This document shows, one piece after another, positions 29,791 through 41,298 of a stretch of 64,000 nt of DNA. The translations under genes were made by a program, and so were the position numbers. The DNA is from Phytophthora sp. 'mugwort'. Its lineage: Eukaryota > Oomycota > Peronosporomycetes > Peronosporales > Peronosporaceae. Under the pieces are notes generated by a model. The model did not search any database. It saw only the letters and a list, made by a program, of their open reading frames with translations, and had not been told where the DNA came from. Positions within the stretch are counted from its first letter, which is position 1, and the number at the start of each line of letters is the position of its first letter. The DNA lies in contig JAUCEF010000005.1 in assembly GCA_033558025.1 (NCBI GenBank), positions 3,534,001 to 3,598,000 of the forward strand, read 5' to 3'.

Positions 29791-31864
29791 ATGAGCCTCT
29801 CCGCGTTCGTTCCTGCGAACGCGCAGAAGGCCCGCACGACGGCCATTAGCGGGTTCGGTCGAATGCTTGAGGACGAGGGTGTCAGCATGGAGTTGTTCCG
29901 TGCTAGCATCCTCACAGACCCCTCTGGCAAACGTCTGGCCGCCACAATGGACCGCTTTGGTTACTACTTTGCCACTAATGACAGTAAGAAAGGTAAGCTA
30001 GCTCGCAATACTGCGACCCATCCTACTATCGGAACATAAAGCTGTGGCTGTTTGATGAGTTCCCCATCTCCGTTTGCCAGCGGAGATGAACTTGTTGAAA
30101 CAAGGAAAAACTCTGGACAAGCATTGCTTGATAAGGGAGGAGGGTAGGCTCGTTAATAAGGCTCCGCCTTGTACTAAACAGGACTTAGGTTCTCTAATTC
30201 GCTATATCTACAGCACGGCTCGCGCCGCCAACGACTACCAAGACGCTGCGTTGGCGTGCCTCATGTGGCACTGCTTTGGGCGCTCGTCCGACCTAGGCTT
30301 CCTACGCAACCCAGCACGTGTCAGTGTCTGCGGACGGGGGTGAAAACGGCAGAAGAGCAAGGACTCACGCTCGTACCAGATAAGGAAGACTTCGCTACTT
30401 GCCCTCTGCACTCGCTCGATGTGGCTCTTATGATGCAGACGGCACCCTGCGCGGCCTTGCTCAGCCAGCTCCCGGAGCTGGCACCTGCAAGTGGGGAGCC
30501 GCTCCAGCCCGGTGTGCCTCTCCATGACTTGTTGACCGCTGAGTCTGCTTCGCCGCTTTGGCGGCTCCTGCGCCTGTTGCATTCGCCGTCCCCCACCCAC
30601 CCCGCGGTCCTGGCGCCACCAAGGTCGCTGCGTACAAGAGCACAAGAACAAGTAAGTTGTGCAACGACCCCTTCGAAGTCTCGCCCCGGATAGAAGCCAC
30701 GTGGCGCAGATGGCGTATAAGCGTACGTCAACCGACTGCTCAAGCGCGTGGCGAAGCCTGCTGGAGCCACGACGGACTTGACCTCTCCTTCCGTCCGCCG
30801 CGGAGATGCACAGCATGCCAACGGCGACGATCGCCTTGCCCCCCAGTGGATCTTCGACCGTGGCGCGTGGGACATGATCAAGCTCAACAAAGGCTTGCAT
30901 ACGTGTATAACACGCCCCGTGAGGGCAGGAAGGTCGCGCGAGTGCTAAGTGGCTGGGAAGCCGACACCGCTCCTGTCGTTCTTGACGTTGCTGCGCTGGA
31001 TCATGCGGCTCAAGAGCGGCTGGCACACTTGCATGGCTTCCTGTTCAACACCTGCACAGGACTCAAGGAGAAACGACTCAGCGTTAGCAGCGAAGTCCTC
31101 AGCGTTCTCACGGCGTACCTCGTTCGGTACTATCCGCAGTTGAAGGAGCTCGCGCCTACGAGCCCGATCGTCACGCGCGTGGATGAATGCTTGGTTGCTG
31201 CTGCCATACCACACGCAGATTTGCTTGCATGGTCTGTTGCGCTGCACGACACGGCTGCTTCGCCTGCTCAAGTGCCAGAACAAGACACAAACAAATACCA
31301 GCGCCATTGCCAACAACCGGATCACCTTCTCGCTGTCATTCGAGGCTTATCTCCACAACGAGGCCGTCCAACTAAAATCTACAAATAAGGCAATAAACAC
31401 TGAAGACGAACAAGGGGAGAACGTCAGACCAAGAGCTCAAGTCCAAACGCAGGAAGAAGCAGGTAACGTAACTGTCCGCAACTTGGTTCGAGTGGTACAC
31501 TCGCGTGCTTCGCGTGTGGAACTGTACCGACAGGCAGAAGAAGTCAGAGTTCCGGTACGTCGTCGCCTTCATGAAGATCTTCATGGCCGATGGCTTCATC
31601 CTTGACGACGAGTCGGAGAGCTACGAGGACGAAGTCCTCGCTGTCGGCACGCGCGCGGAGGAAGCCGTGCTCCAGCTCCTGAAGTTGTGACTGATCAATG
31701 CAAAGGAAGCCGGAAGCGTACTGCGCGCGCTACGCCCGCTTCACAACTCCGGCGCCTTGGACGAACGCATCGTCGCATACAAGCACCTGCTTGCCATCGT
31801 TCGCATCCGGGACCCGGTTCCTACAGATAGCCAAGACATTCTATCCCTAGCAGGTCACGTCTAA
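29791..31864 (+). mobile_element. Decayed Crypton (tyrosine-recombinase DNA transposon)
   Basis: Fragments in several frames read in order as one recombinase: MSLSAFVPANAQKARTTAIS (29791-30039), RNIKLWLFDEFPISVCQR in another frame, then KTLDKHCLIREEGRLVNKAP to LMWHCFGRSSDLGFL (30074-30343), a stretch CPLHSLDVALMMQTAPC (30356 on), RRGDAQHANGDDRLAPQWIF (30748-30948) and LAYVYNTPREGRKVARVLSG to VLTAYLVRYYPQL (to 31388). The C-terminal part is WYTRVLRVWNCTDRQKKSEF to LQLLKL, an in-frame TGA at 31688, then LINAKEAGSVLRAL to a stop at 31864. The first catalytic Arg (GRSSDL), the second Arg (SVRRG) and the Tyr (YVYNTP) are visible, but the His expected before the RR motif is replaced (PSVRRG). There are several frameshifts, so it is inactive. 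Such elements are known in oomycetes. Confidence 0.85.
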
Positions 31865-31899
31865 TCGAGTTAGTAGCCGCACAGACAAGCTCATGATAC

Positions 31900-32155
31900 A
31901 TATCGAGATAACCAGCAATATACAATAGCACAAGTACAAACAACAAGCAGCGTCCAAGCACACACAACACACCAGCATCACAGCAGCGCATACGTGCACC
32001 CCCAGCAGAAACACGTGTAATGCAGCGGTGCACATGCAGCTACACACACAACAGAATAGCAGCACACACCACAACCGCAGCCTGCTCGCAACACACACAC
32101 ACAACACAACATCATCACACACGCAGCAGCCTGGATGCGCACACACCAGACGTAG
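31900..32155. repeat. AC-rich low-complexity tract
   Basis: Imperfect runs of ACACAC, CACAACA and CAGCAGC, densest at 32037-32125. It lies between the Crypton relic and the tRNA-like sequence. No gene. Confidence 0.7.
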
Positions 32156-32169
32156 CAGTCCAGACGCAG

Positions 32170-32239
32170 TACACTGGTTCGATTCGAACGAACATCACAG
32201 GGCCAGAGCCCTGCGCTCTATCCGTTGAGCTACAGTGTT
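32170..32239 (-). pseudogene. tRNA-Arg-like relic with a 6-nt anticodon loop
   Basis: On the minus strand the 70 nt fold as a tRNA. The acceptor arm pairs 6 of 7 (AACACTG with CAGTGTA). The D arm is GCTC-loop-GAGC, the box A region reads TAGCTCAACGGATAGAGCG, and the T arm is GTTCG TTCGAAT CGAAC. The anticodon stem CAGGG/CCCTG encloses only six bases (CTCTGG), one fewer than normal; restoring a T would give anticodon TCT (Arg). Both internal promoter boxes look intact, so it may be a tRNA pseudogene or the head of a tRNA-derived SINE. Confidence 0.6.
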
Positions 32240-33122
32240 GGAAGGGGGAGGGGGGCGGTCGGAGGCGGTCAGGCACCCGTTCCGCGTACAGGCTGTACGG
32301 CCTCGAACGGGTCTTAAGCCGGAGACTTGGGCAGTAGTCTTGAAAAAAGGAAAAGTGAGAGCTCAAAGCCTGTGTCGGCGACGGATCAGTCTTCGTAGTG
32401 TCTGACAACCACTATCTTCGCGTGTGTCTCTGCCAGAGCCAGGTTTCCAGTTCCCATTGGATTTTAAAGCTCACAATGAGATGCTTTCATACCTCTGGTT
32501 CATTAATAAATCAACCAATAACAAACAAAAAAAAAACGAATTCACTAGGACTTCGCTGTCGCGAGACTGCTTCAAATTGTGGCCCCCCTGCACGAGCCAG
32601 GTGCACATTGCTCCAGGGCTAAAAACGCATACATATCAATAAGGTCGATTTATTCGGCCCAGAGACCTCTAGAGGCTATTTCCCCGCGCCTGCAAGCGCC
32701 CCATGAAAGCTGAAGCGGACGCGAGGCCAAGTGAAAGAAAGACGTAACCTCAATAAACTGGTTTTCACTTTGGCCATTACCGGGTTTTAGTGTATCTTCT
32801 TTTACGGCCGTCCCAAGATTTGGGATGCCGGACCGTGGCGGTATGGATACCGTTAGAGAGTCCATACGCGAAGCCATCTTTTTAGAGGGGTTTTCTGTAC
32901 CGGTGCATTTATTAGATAGCGTTTTTGTTTTTACACGTACAGCTAATACCGGTTTGGAGTATGCTGTACCGGAGGTGCTGCTTCGTCATCACTTTCTCGC
33001 AGATAAAATGTCATGTCATTCATTGCATTTCTTAGCGCGGAGCGGCATCGCTTACAACATTCATCTCCGGTGCCCATTGCAGTTTTTGATCTGTATCCAG
33101 CAGCTTCCAGGAGTGTCGCGCC
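32240..33122. other. Intergenic, about 880 bp
   Basis: The upstream region of the acyltransferase gene. It has an A-run near 32528-32537. The frame 32825-33334 overlaps the real gene and has no domain. I see no RNA or repeat. Confidence 0.45.
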
Positions 33123-34794
33123 ATGCTTTTGACTCTGCTGTGGCTCACTCTGGCACTTGGGGTCCTCGTGACGCAGGGCTACACGATCGTGGCGCGCTTC
33201 CTGCGGCTGCTGCTGCACACGTACTTTCGCAAGATTGTCGTCTTCGGTCTCAACAACTTTCCGCGAGAGGGACCCGTAATCTTGTGCCCGAACCACCCCA
33301 ACATGCTTGTGGACGCCATCCTTGTCATTACTGAGGCGGCCAGCCACGGTCGCAACCCGTATGTCTGGGCTAAGGGCTCGCTCTTCAGCAACCCCGTCAC
33401 CGCCTTCGTGTTGAAGAGGTTCGGAGCCGTGCCGGTCTACCGCCCGCGACGCAAAGAGGCGAGTCTTGCCGACTTGGACTCAAATAAGACCCCCGAGCAG
33501 CTCGAGGCGGCCAACCGCGACATGTTTGAGCACACGTGGCGGGTTCTTGCTGGGGGCAACGTCATGGTGCTCTTCCCCGAAGGTACGTCGTACACTGCAC
33601 CGAAGATGTTGTCGCTGCGTACGGGTGTTGTGCGTGTGGCGACCGGTTTCGCCAAGCACTATGACCAGCCTATCCCGATCATTCCCCTGGGTCTCAACTA
33701 CTTCAACAAGGACCACTTCCGGAGCCAGATGACGCTGGAATTCGGCCCGCCCATGGCGATCACGCCCGACATGGTGCAGAGTGAAGCTTTCCAGCAGGAC
33801 GAACACAGCGAGGTGAAGCGGCTGACCTATGAGCTTGAGGAGCGCATGCACGACGTGACGTTGAACGCGTCCGATTTCGGCACTATCCACGCGGCGCGAA
33901 TGATGCGGCGCCTCTATCTGAACACGCCTGGATCCATTGATGCGAACAAAGAGGTCCGCTTGACGCAGTATATTATCAACATGCTGGAGAAAGAGCCCCA
34001 AGATGACGAGCAGAAAGACCAGATCGCAACGATCCGTGAAAAAGTTTTGCGATATAAAGAGCAACTGGAAAAGCTGCGGCTGAAAGACCAAAAGGTGAAT
34101 TTGCCGGTACTGAAGGAGCAGTCGCTTTTGCAACTGTTCTTGGAGCGAATTATGTACTTGCTTGTGTTGCTGCCACTGGCAACACCAGGGCTTTTGCTGA
34201 ATTTTCCCTACTATTTTATTGGTAAGTCGAACACGTTCCTGTGTTTGGGATCGATCTGACTGACCTCTGCTTGTTGCTTCGCGCAGGAACGAAGATGAAC
34301 AGTCTTGCAGGATTCGTGGAATCAAAGTCGATGTTTAAGATCTTCGCTGCTGGGTAAGTGGATTATCTGTCTCTTAAAACTCCTGTTTAGTTTGATATCG
34401 CTAACTCCTTATTTTGTATGCGTGTAGTATTTTAGTGCCCGTGCATTGGCTCGTACTGATCATTGCAACCTGGTACTTCCTCGGATCTTCCTATGCGTAT
34501 GTGCTGGCTATTGGGTTGCCGCTGCTGCTTTACTCGCACATTTGCGTGCTGGAAGAGGGTCGCTCCATTGCCGAAAACGTGTATTTCCTCTTTAACATCA
34601 CGGCACACGCTGACCAGGTCGCGGTGCTCCGGAAGGAGCGGGAGCTGCTAGCCAAAGAAGTGCACGAACTTGTGACCGCGTACGTGGACGCCAAGTTCCT
34701 ATCGGCGGTGAACAAGTCTCTCGCAAATTCACCGGCGAACCGACGATTGCGCCACCGTGCCTCCTCCACCAGCGACACCCTTCTCGTGAGATGA
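33123..34794 (+). CDS. Glycerol-3-phosphate/dihydroxyacetone-phosphate acyltransferase (PlsC family)
   Basis: Three exons: 33123-34221, 34287-34353 and 34428-34794, giving 510 residues. The N terminus has a hydrophobic anchor (LLTLLWLTLALGVLVTQGYT). The acyltransferase core follows: CPNHPNMLVDAIL (the HX4D catalytic motif as HPNMLVD), AKGSLFSNP, FGAVPVYRPRR, LFPEGTSYTAP (the glycerol-phosphate binding EGTS motif) and PIIPLGLNYF. A charged helical stretch (EKVLRYKEQLEKLRLKDQKV) and C-terminal membrane segments (IMYLLVLLPLATPGLLLNFP; LVLIIATWYFLG) complete it. This layout matches the fungal Gpt2/Sct1 type that starts glycerolipid synthesis in the ER membrane by acylating glycerol-3-phosphate or DHAP. 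Confidence 0.88.
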
Positions 34795-34995
34795 TGACAC
34801 TCGAGTGGCCGTACCGCGGCGCGCTTTTGTTGACTAACGTTAACGTGCTTGCTGCGATGGATTCGATGGATCCTCGTGACAAGTTATACTTCGAAGTATA
34901 CAAAAATAAGCCAGCGACGCATGCAACGTCGAGGGGGATTTGGGGCTGGGGTGTATCGAGAGTGTGCTTCATTCGGGTATCTAAAAGCTTATCAA

Positions 34996-35484
34996 CTACT
35001 CTGCGGAATTACGAAGCTCAAGCCCGACATCGTGGCGCTTCATCTCTTTCTTCTTCAGCTCGTCTGCACAGTGCAACATAGTAACATCTGCTAACAACAA
35101 ACAATTAAAGGCAAAGGGACAGCCAGCAACTTACGCTTCTTGGTCTTGATGATGACATCGCGTTTCTCGAGGAAGAACACGTTAGATTTTTTAGTGTAGG
35201 TCATCTGTAGTCCACAACGACATCAAAAAGACTACGTATTAGCGGAGTTGACACTGCGCTCCCCCCTCCGCACTAAAGCCATTGTCAGCGCACCTTCCTT
35301 GGCTTTACCATGTCTAGCTCGTTCAGTGCGACCTTGAGCTGATGAATCTGCGGAGGATGTTAGACACATAGTCGAAAGAATATCGGTTGCGCGTCCCTGC
35401 GTCGCTCACCTGTCCATCGAGCTTTTGGGCGAGGTGCTGCGCCGTCCAGCTCTCGTCGCCGCCCACATCTTCATTTTTGGCCAT
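34996..35484 (-). CDS. Small prefoldin-like protein, ASDURF-like
   Basis: Four short exons: 35410-35484, 35294-35347, 35135-35204 and 34996-35063, giving 88 residues with consistent phases and GT-AG introns of 62-89 nt. The pattern LKVALNELDMVKPRK, then YTKKSNVFFLEKRDVI and a Lys/Glu-rich helix resembles human ASDURF, the small prefoldin-like subunit of the PAQosome (recalled motifs VVDELSNLKKNRKVY and NSNIFFLADR). Two helices with a beta hairpin between them is the prefoldin beta-type layout. The gene is convergent with the acyltransferase gene, 201 bp apart. It is easy to miss because no exon exceeds 75 nt. Confidence 0.7.
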
Positions 35485-35643
35485 CACTATAAATGTTACG
35501 AAACGCCACGGGCGATTCTATACTGATAAATAGCATGTTGTGTGGACCCCATTAACCGCTGATTTTGGTACTAAATTCGGATATAGCTTCTCATCAACGA
35601 CACCAGCGGAAACGACGATTCCCACACAACAAGAGGCTATCCG

Positions 35644-37816
35644 ATGAATGAGGAGGACGAGTTCGGTATGAGCAAGACGACGCGGGACGCTGACCCGATG
35701 GAACAGGAGGCCAAGAGTGCCGTGAAGGACCACCCTGACTTCAACTTCCTCGACGCAGAAGAGATCCGCGCAGCCGTGACGTCAGATGACAAGCGCCCGG
35801 TGCCTCTGTGGATGACGCGCATGCCCGTGGAGAAAGATCCGAGCCAATGGACGATCCTGGAAGTGCAGATCCGCCCTGATCGCTCGTGGGAAGTCATTAA
35901 GGAACTGATAGCCACCGTTTGCATCAGCAAAGGCCTACTCATCATCGAGGAACAAGCTAACTCGGTGATGTTCCGCAAGAAGGTGACACAGGAGTCGGTT
36001 GCTCACGGCATGGCCAACTCTGCCACATTCCTCAATGTGTACGTACACATTGGTGTGTCTCCGTCCAAGCTGCGGGTAATAGACATCTGCACGCTGGTGT
36101 CGGATGAGAACAAGCTACTCGGTGGCATGGTGTCTACGGGAAGAAATGCGTTGTGGGCGGTCGAAGACCACAATCTGCCGTACAAGTATGCACTGGACCT
36201 GTTGCTGGGAGCATTACAGTCGACACTACTTAGTCAATGTCTTTCGCTGAGCCATTTATACATGTCCACTCCTGAAAACTCCATGGATTCAGGTATGTTT
36301 TGAAGCCCTCGGCAGATTTGGAGACTTTACTAACTGTTTTACTATGATTTTTTTTAACTCGACGTCTTCAGTGGAGAGCGCAGAACTGGATGAAGGATAC
36401 GTTGCAGACTTGAAGAAAGCGTTCAGCAGGTGCAGCTCTTTTTCCACATCGACGCGTTGATATATGTACATAATATGACGTTTGTGCTGACGTAACTGTT
36501 GTTGCGCTGTTTTCTAGTGAAATGAAGGCAAACATGAGAGACCTATGCATTCCCTTGGAAAAGTATGCGTACGATCAGGAATTTGCATGCGCATTACTGA
36601 TTGGATTGCTGGAACCGACGCTGAAGAAGTACGGGATTAAGCTAACAGGTGAGCCAACAGGAGCTGACGACGCGGGAGGTGACACGACCGCAGCAATCGC
36701 CAACGTTGAAGCTCTCTCAATACATGAGGAATCGATATCGAGTGAAAACAAGGCACCTTTTCGGCATGAGCTAGAACCCTTAGATACTTCACCTACAACC
36801 GATCATGCTACTTCGAGTGAGCCCGGCAAAATTTATGGAGAAGTGATTTCAGAGCTGGTGAAAACTCTCTGGCGGGTCTGCAAGGAGGATTGCGAGGTAC
36901 GACTACGAGCAAAAATTGAGGAGAAACAGCAACAGGTGACTGCTCGAGTTGAAGCTGTGCAAGGTTTGCGCACCCGGGCAATTCGGGCAATCATAGAAGC
37001 GTAAGTTTTGCCTATTCATCAGATATGCTGCATCTTGTCTAGCTGTGACAACTTGTAATCTTTGTAGGGATGGTGCACAAGTATCAAGCCTCAACCAATC
37101 GCCGACAAATGGCAGGTATATTGCTGACGTAAACTTACATGTGCCACTAAAGCATATGATATAACGGTTAATGCGTTGTGGCTTTTGGTGCTGTGCAGAT
37201 TCAATGTGCTTCTATACGAGGCAACTTGCGTGGTGAATGGGATTCCTGTCACACTTCATGTGACGTATGGGTACGGCTCTTGCTTTCGTGTGAAATGAGA
37301 GCGTCCCGAGGTCTAACTTCCCATTTATTTGGGTAGAAATTTAATCTATCGGACAATGGTACCCATGTTCGCACACACCACCGTGGTTCCGTTCGAAGAT
37401 GTCGTCAATGTTGTCCAAACTACTTCGTTTGGCATTCAAGTGGTGTCCATAGAACTGGTATCAAAGCATGCGAAGGGGGTCACAATTGCAATGGGGCTTG
37501 AAGTTGACTTGCTCTATCAGCTTTTACACGAGGTGAGCTAAATTCTTGTCATTGTCTCCTATCGCTGGCTCACTGTATCACTAAAAATTTGTCCTAGCTC
37601 TTCTCGATGCACCAAAAAGAAATTAAAGCAAGCATCGCTGCCATGCCACCGCCTCTACAGCAGCAGGAGACCGAGAAGAATCCCGCCGAGTTGACGAAGA
37701 TCCTAGGCTCGGAAGAAGAGGAGACAAAAGCGGACGATGTGTCCCCAGCAACCGGCTCTATTTCCCCGTCGAATGCTGATGCTGGTTATGCCATTGCCAA
37801 TGCTTCATCGGAATGA
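35644..37816 (+). CDS. Conserved-looking seven-exon protein of unknown function
   Basis: Exons 35644-36292, 36372-36429, 36518-37000, 37068-37115, 37199-37270, 37337-37532 and 37598-37816 give 574 residues with all phases matching. I do not recognise a family. The N-terminal 210 residues look globular (WTILEVQIRPDRSWEVIKEL; DLLLGALQSTLLSQCLSLSH). A low-complexity Ser/Thr/Glu linker follows, then a helical block (VISELVKTLWRVCKEDCEVR). A beta-rich part with VTLHVTYGNLIYRTMVPMFA and GIQVVSIELVSKHAKGVTIA could be a PH/GRAM-like fold. The tail is acidic and disordered. No signal peptide or membrane segment is visible. Confidence 0.8.
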
Positions 37817-37984
37817 AGAGAATTACACTTCATGATCACAAAATGGCGAAAGTCAGCAGGAATCTTACCACAATACGAGTTCTTTTACTATTCGCCAGAT
37901 ACATAATTTATTTCAAATATTGAGGGGCTCTGCGGCGATCGTGTTTGCCATCTAGTCCAGCTGCACCAGGTCGACCTCGCAACT

Positions 37985-38332
37985 TTATGAAAACTCACGG
38001 TGCTCGCCCTCCCAGTTCAATGGTGGCGCCGACGGTTGGTACTCGTGGGCAAGAGGAACAGGTTCAATTGTCGAAAGCTGGTCGCCATAGTTTGAACTCC
38101 CCAGCAGCGGCTCCTCCATGTCGCTGACCATGATCGTAGCGCTCGGAACGCGCGCCATCTCATTGTAAGCTCGCTTCCGGAGACAACAACGGCGGTACAG
38201 GAAGCAGAAGAGGTATGAGCTGCACAGGAAGACGGTCACGAAGCACACTAGAAGCGCATCAGCCCATTGAATCTTCTGGAGCCGGGCAGTCTGCCGCAGC
38301 GACGAGTGCGTGTCGGTGTCGACCCATATCAT
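37985..38332 (-). CDS. Small single-pass membrane protein, unknown
   Basis: About 115 residues from the ATG at 38332; the frame is open to 38344. A soluble N terminus of some 24 residues precedes one hydrophobic segment (ADALLVCFVTVFLCSSYLFC) that is followed by a basic, cysteine-containing stretch (FLYRRCCLRKRAY), so the C terminus is probably cytosolic. The CC next to basic residues may be palmitoylated (inference). The tail is Pro/Ser-rich with EEPLLGSS, which resembles a dileucine sorting signal. No family recognised. Confidence 0.55.
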   Translation of the reverse strand: MIWVDTDTHSSLRQTARLQKIQWADALLVCFVTVFLCSSYLFCFLYRRCCLRKRAYNEMARVPSATIMVSDMEEPLLGSSNYGDQLSTIEPVPLAHEYQPSAPPLNWEGEHREFS

Positions 38333-38763
38333 CTTGAAGCGCAATTAAGGTTTCTCGCGATTTGGAGAAGACCAAACTGGACCAGGTAATGTACATGTAC
38401 TATAATACTGTAGAAAGTAGTACTTAAAGTATTATAGTGGTAAGTATTTATACTATTACAGCCGAGGGGTAATTGGCGCAACTTCAACTCTGCGAAATTG
38501 CAGAATTTGCAACTTCACAATGCAGATATTACATGGGACATCGAAGGTATTGTAGCTACAAGGTAGGTAAACGCATTAAAACGGTTTCATAGCATCTTCG
38601 ACTTCTTGCTACCTGCGCTAATGTCGCGTGTGCTCGGCGCCGGGTCGGTGTAAGGAACTCCAAGATCGCTTGCGCGGGATATCGCACTTTCTATTAAATT
38701 CACTCGTGATATACCAGTGGTATGCATTATATTGTATTCATAATTGTTGCCGTATCTGTTTTG
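38333..38763. other. Intergenic with a short inverted repeat
   Basis: 431 bp without a gene. The arms CTATAATACT (38400-38409) and AGTATTATAG (38428-38437) form a perfect 10-bp hairpin stem with an 18-nt loop. Nothing else is supported. Confidence 0.55.
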
Positions 38764-40402
38764 TTAGCCGACTAGGCGGTTCACAGCCTGGTCCATGAGT
38801 GCGTTCTCGATTAGCTCCTGGCTAGCGGTAATGCTGTTGACAGCAGCGCCCATCATAAACTTGGTCATGGCACCCATGACTGAAGAATCTTTTTCCGGCT
38901 TCTCTTGTCCTTGCTCGAGCGAGACAAGTGAGCACATCTGTAGTAGGCACCGCGGTCCAGCGGGTTGTGACGGGGGAACAGACGAGCGCTTGGCCACAGC
39001 ATAGCACTGGTGACGGTGCGTAAGACCCGCAAAGGGCTCATCCACCACTTCCAAAGGCGTTTTGAGCGAGATGAACACCACCACTACACGGTCCTCCTCC
39101 ACGTAACGGCGTAGGACTTGCTTGACACGAAACATGGCATGCGTCGAACCCACATACATTTCCTTCGCAAAATTCTCGACGATTGTGTTGGACTCATCCA
39201 AGATCTACACGAACAAGCAGAGAACCGTCAGCAGGGAGCAGCCAGGTATTGATAAATACACCGTTTCATCATACCTTCGCAGTCTTTTCATACACCTTGC
39301 CTCTATGCTTGTCGGCACCCTTAAAATGATCCCAGACCGCCTTAGCCGTGGTGTCCAGATCAAAAGGCAGCACTTTGTTGGAGAACACGTCTAGATAAAT
39401 GCCATCGTCTCCCTCGCGCACTTGGGTATCCTTGTATGTGACCTCCATCGAGTTCAAGCCATTCGTGCAGAACACAGCATCCATTTCGCGATATGCACCT
39501 TCAAGAATAACCAGCAAGTCCTCAAAGTCACTGAGACTCGAATGGAAAGTCACCATGCGAACTGCCGCGAAATCGGTTGTGTCGGGAGTGACAGTTCTAG
39601 CACACTCCATAAGCTACATAATTTACCACCACCTCGCGTTAGCTCACACCCACCTGATTCGTATATTAAGCAATACAAAGAGCAACAAGTATTGTACCTG
39701 ATTCTTTGCTCGCTTAAGCAGCAACGTCTGCATGCTCTTGGCGGCCTTAAGCTGACTCTCCAGAACCAATTTTAGGCGTGCGTTCTCAATCTCCGCCTTT
39801 TCCCTGCGTTTGCGTTGCTGCTGGGCCACCGGTTTCCATACCGACTGCTCAGCAGCCGACGTGGATACCATCTCGACATCCTGTCTCGCTGTAAACTCAC
39901 TGTGCCCATCCTGCTTGATCAGCTTTGTGGAGACTCTGTGTTGCTGAAGACTCCCCAATTCCGCCTCCAATTGGGCTACCTTCTCCTTAAGATACGCCAC
40001 CTCAATGCGGCGCTCATTCCTGGCGCGGTTTGAATCGCCTGTGACCCAACTCTTGCGCAGTAGCTTCTTGGCCGTCTGTCGACGCGGCGCTCTCGTGCGC
40101 TTGGACTTCTTGCACTCGACACGACGTGGCGACCCATCCTCATCGGTTGTGGTGTGATGTTTCTCGCTGCTGGACGCCGGAGACGAAACAAATGACCCCT
40201 TCTGAGGCGGAGACGCCACTGACGACGCGGGGCTGGGTGAGCCCTTGGACCCTGACACTATGCTCAGCGTCGACTCCATCTCCTGATTGTTCAGTAGTTC
40301 CGCAAGATGCGAGGGTGCGGCGTCGTTGCCTTCCGCGAACTCGTCCACGAAGGAAAGCGCGGCCTGGAAAGCCGCCATTTCGTCATCTGCCAGGAACGCC
40401 AT
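38764..40402 (-). CDS. M96 mating-specific family protein with bZIP-like region
   Basis: Three exons: 39698-40402, 39275-39613 and 38764-39204, giving 494 residues; an ATG at 40411 would add three. The start MAFLADDEMAAFQAALSFVD is typical of the oomycete M96 mating-specific family. A Ser/Pro-rich stretch and a basic region (KKSKRTRAPRRQTAKKLLRK) follow. Then comes a basic-leucine-zipper-like helix (RRIEVAYLKEKVAQLEAELG), a second helix (RREKAEIENARLKLVLESQL) and a C-terminal region with GDDGIYLDVFSNKVLPFDLD that resembles the START-like domain found in this family. These proteins form large families in oomycetes and were first noticed in mating. Their biochemistry is unknown. Confidence 0.82.
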
Positions 40403-40760
40403 AGCCGTCACAGTCGATGCTTTTCACTGTGCACTGCACAGTCCGCGGGTTCGTGTTTTCTGCCAATCGAATGACGATAAATGGTCAGGTACATCTAGGA
40501 TTCGGTAAAGGATTATTGGCCAATAATACAAATGGTGCAACTGTTTATGCGTTGAACGTGACTGTCGACATCAGGGGGTGTTTCTACAGTACAACATAAC
40601 TCAAGGAATGATGACAGTAGCAATGCGGATATTTACAAGCGTCGATCGACATTGGTGGCACTGGCGTCAAAATGGGCATCTTATCGGCAGAGGGGGAAGT
40701 TGTGGTGCGCGCGCAGGAAAACTACAAACCGTCCAATCGCAAACCGCAGGATGTCATCGA

Positions 40761-41113
40761 TGACTCGAACGACAGTCGCGTGCGCAGAGTGGAGAAACAA
40801 GCTTGCAATTTGTGGTTGAGCAAATAGCGAACGCTGGCTGCGAGGGAGTCGATGTTTTCTAGAATGAGCTCGCAGCTCACGTTAGTTGTTCTCTCTCTAA
40901 CTGTCTATTCACTATCTGTATTCTCCCTCAAAGGCTAGCCTCAGCCAACTGCCTTATGTATCTTAGCTGTCTTGGACAACCTCTTTAGGACAATTCCACA
41001 ACATGGGAAAACCTCCAGCACTTTTGGTGCCTTCTCTGGGTAATCAACCCACACATACACAGCCAACTATCACGGCGCCAACGATGGGAGCCAGTACACC
41101 GTACTCCGCAACA
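40761..41113 (-). repeat. Copia 3' LTR
   Basis: Begins TGACTCGAACGACAG and ends CCGCAACA on the plus strand (TG...CA). It is nearly identical over its whole length to 47924-48275. The differences between the two LTRs are scattered substitutions, so the insertion is not brand new. Confidence 0.9.
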
Positions 41114-41298
41114 GCCCCACCTACTGGTTTTCATCATTGCGCCTTGGCTCTTCAAACTTCTCTCTTGATTCCAGACCCATCGCTGCTCTATGCTTCTCAA
41201 ATATGGCTCGAGGGAGAGGCTTCTAAATGCATCTGCCACATTGTCGGCGCCAGGAACCCGTAGCACATCGATCTGCTTCATTTGCACTTGCTCTCGAA

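Noticed and set aside
30235..31026. 263-codon minus-strand ORF in the Crypton
   Set aside because: Antisense of the recombinase; the plus-strand fragments carry the catalytic motifs.
31900..32155. Possible CRISPR-like or tandem repeat array
   Set aside because: The repeats are irregular AC-rich low complexity with no unit length or spacers, and the genome is eukaryotic.
32825..33334. 169-codon plus-strand ORF before the acyltransferase
   Set aside because: Its second half overlaps the acyltransferase in another frame and the first half has no recognisable domain.
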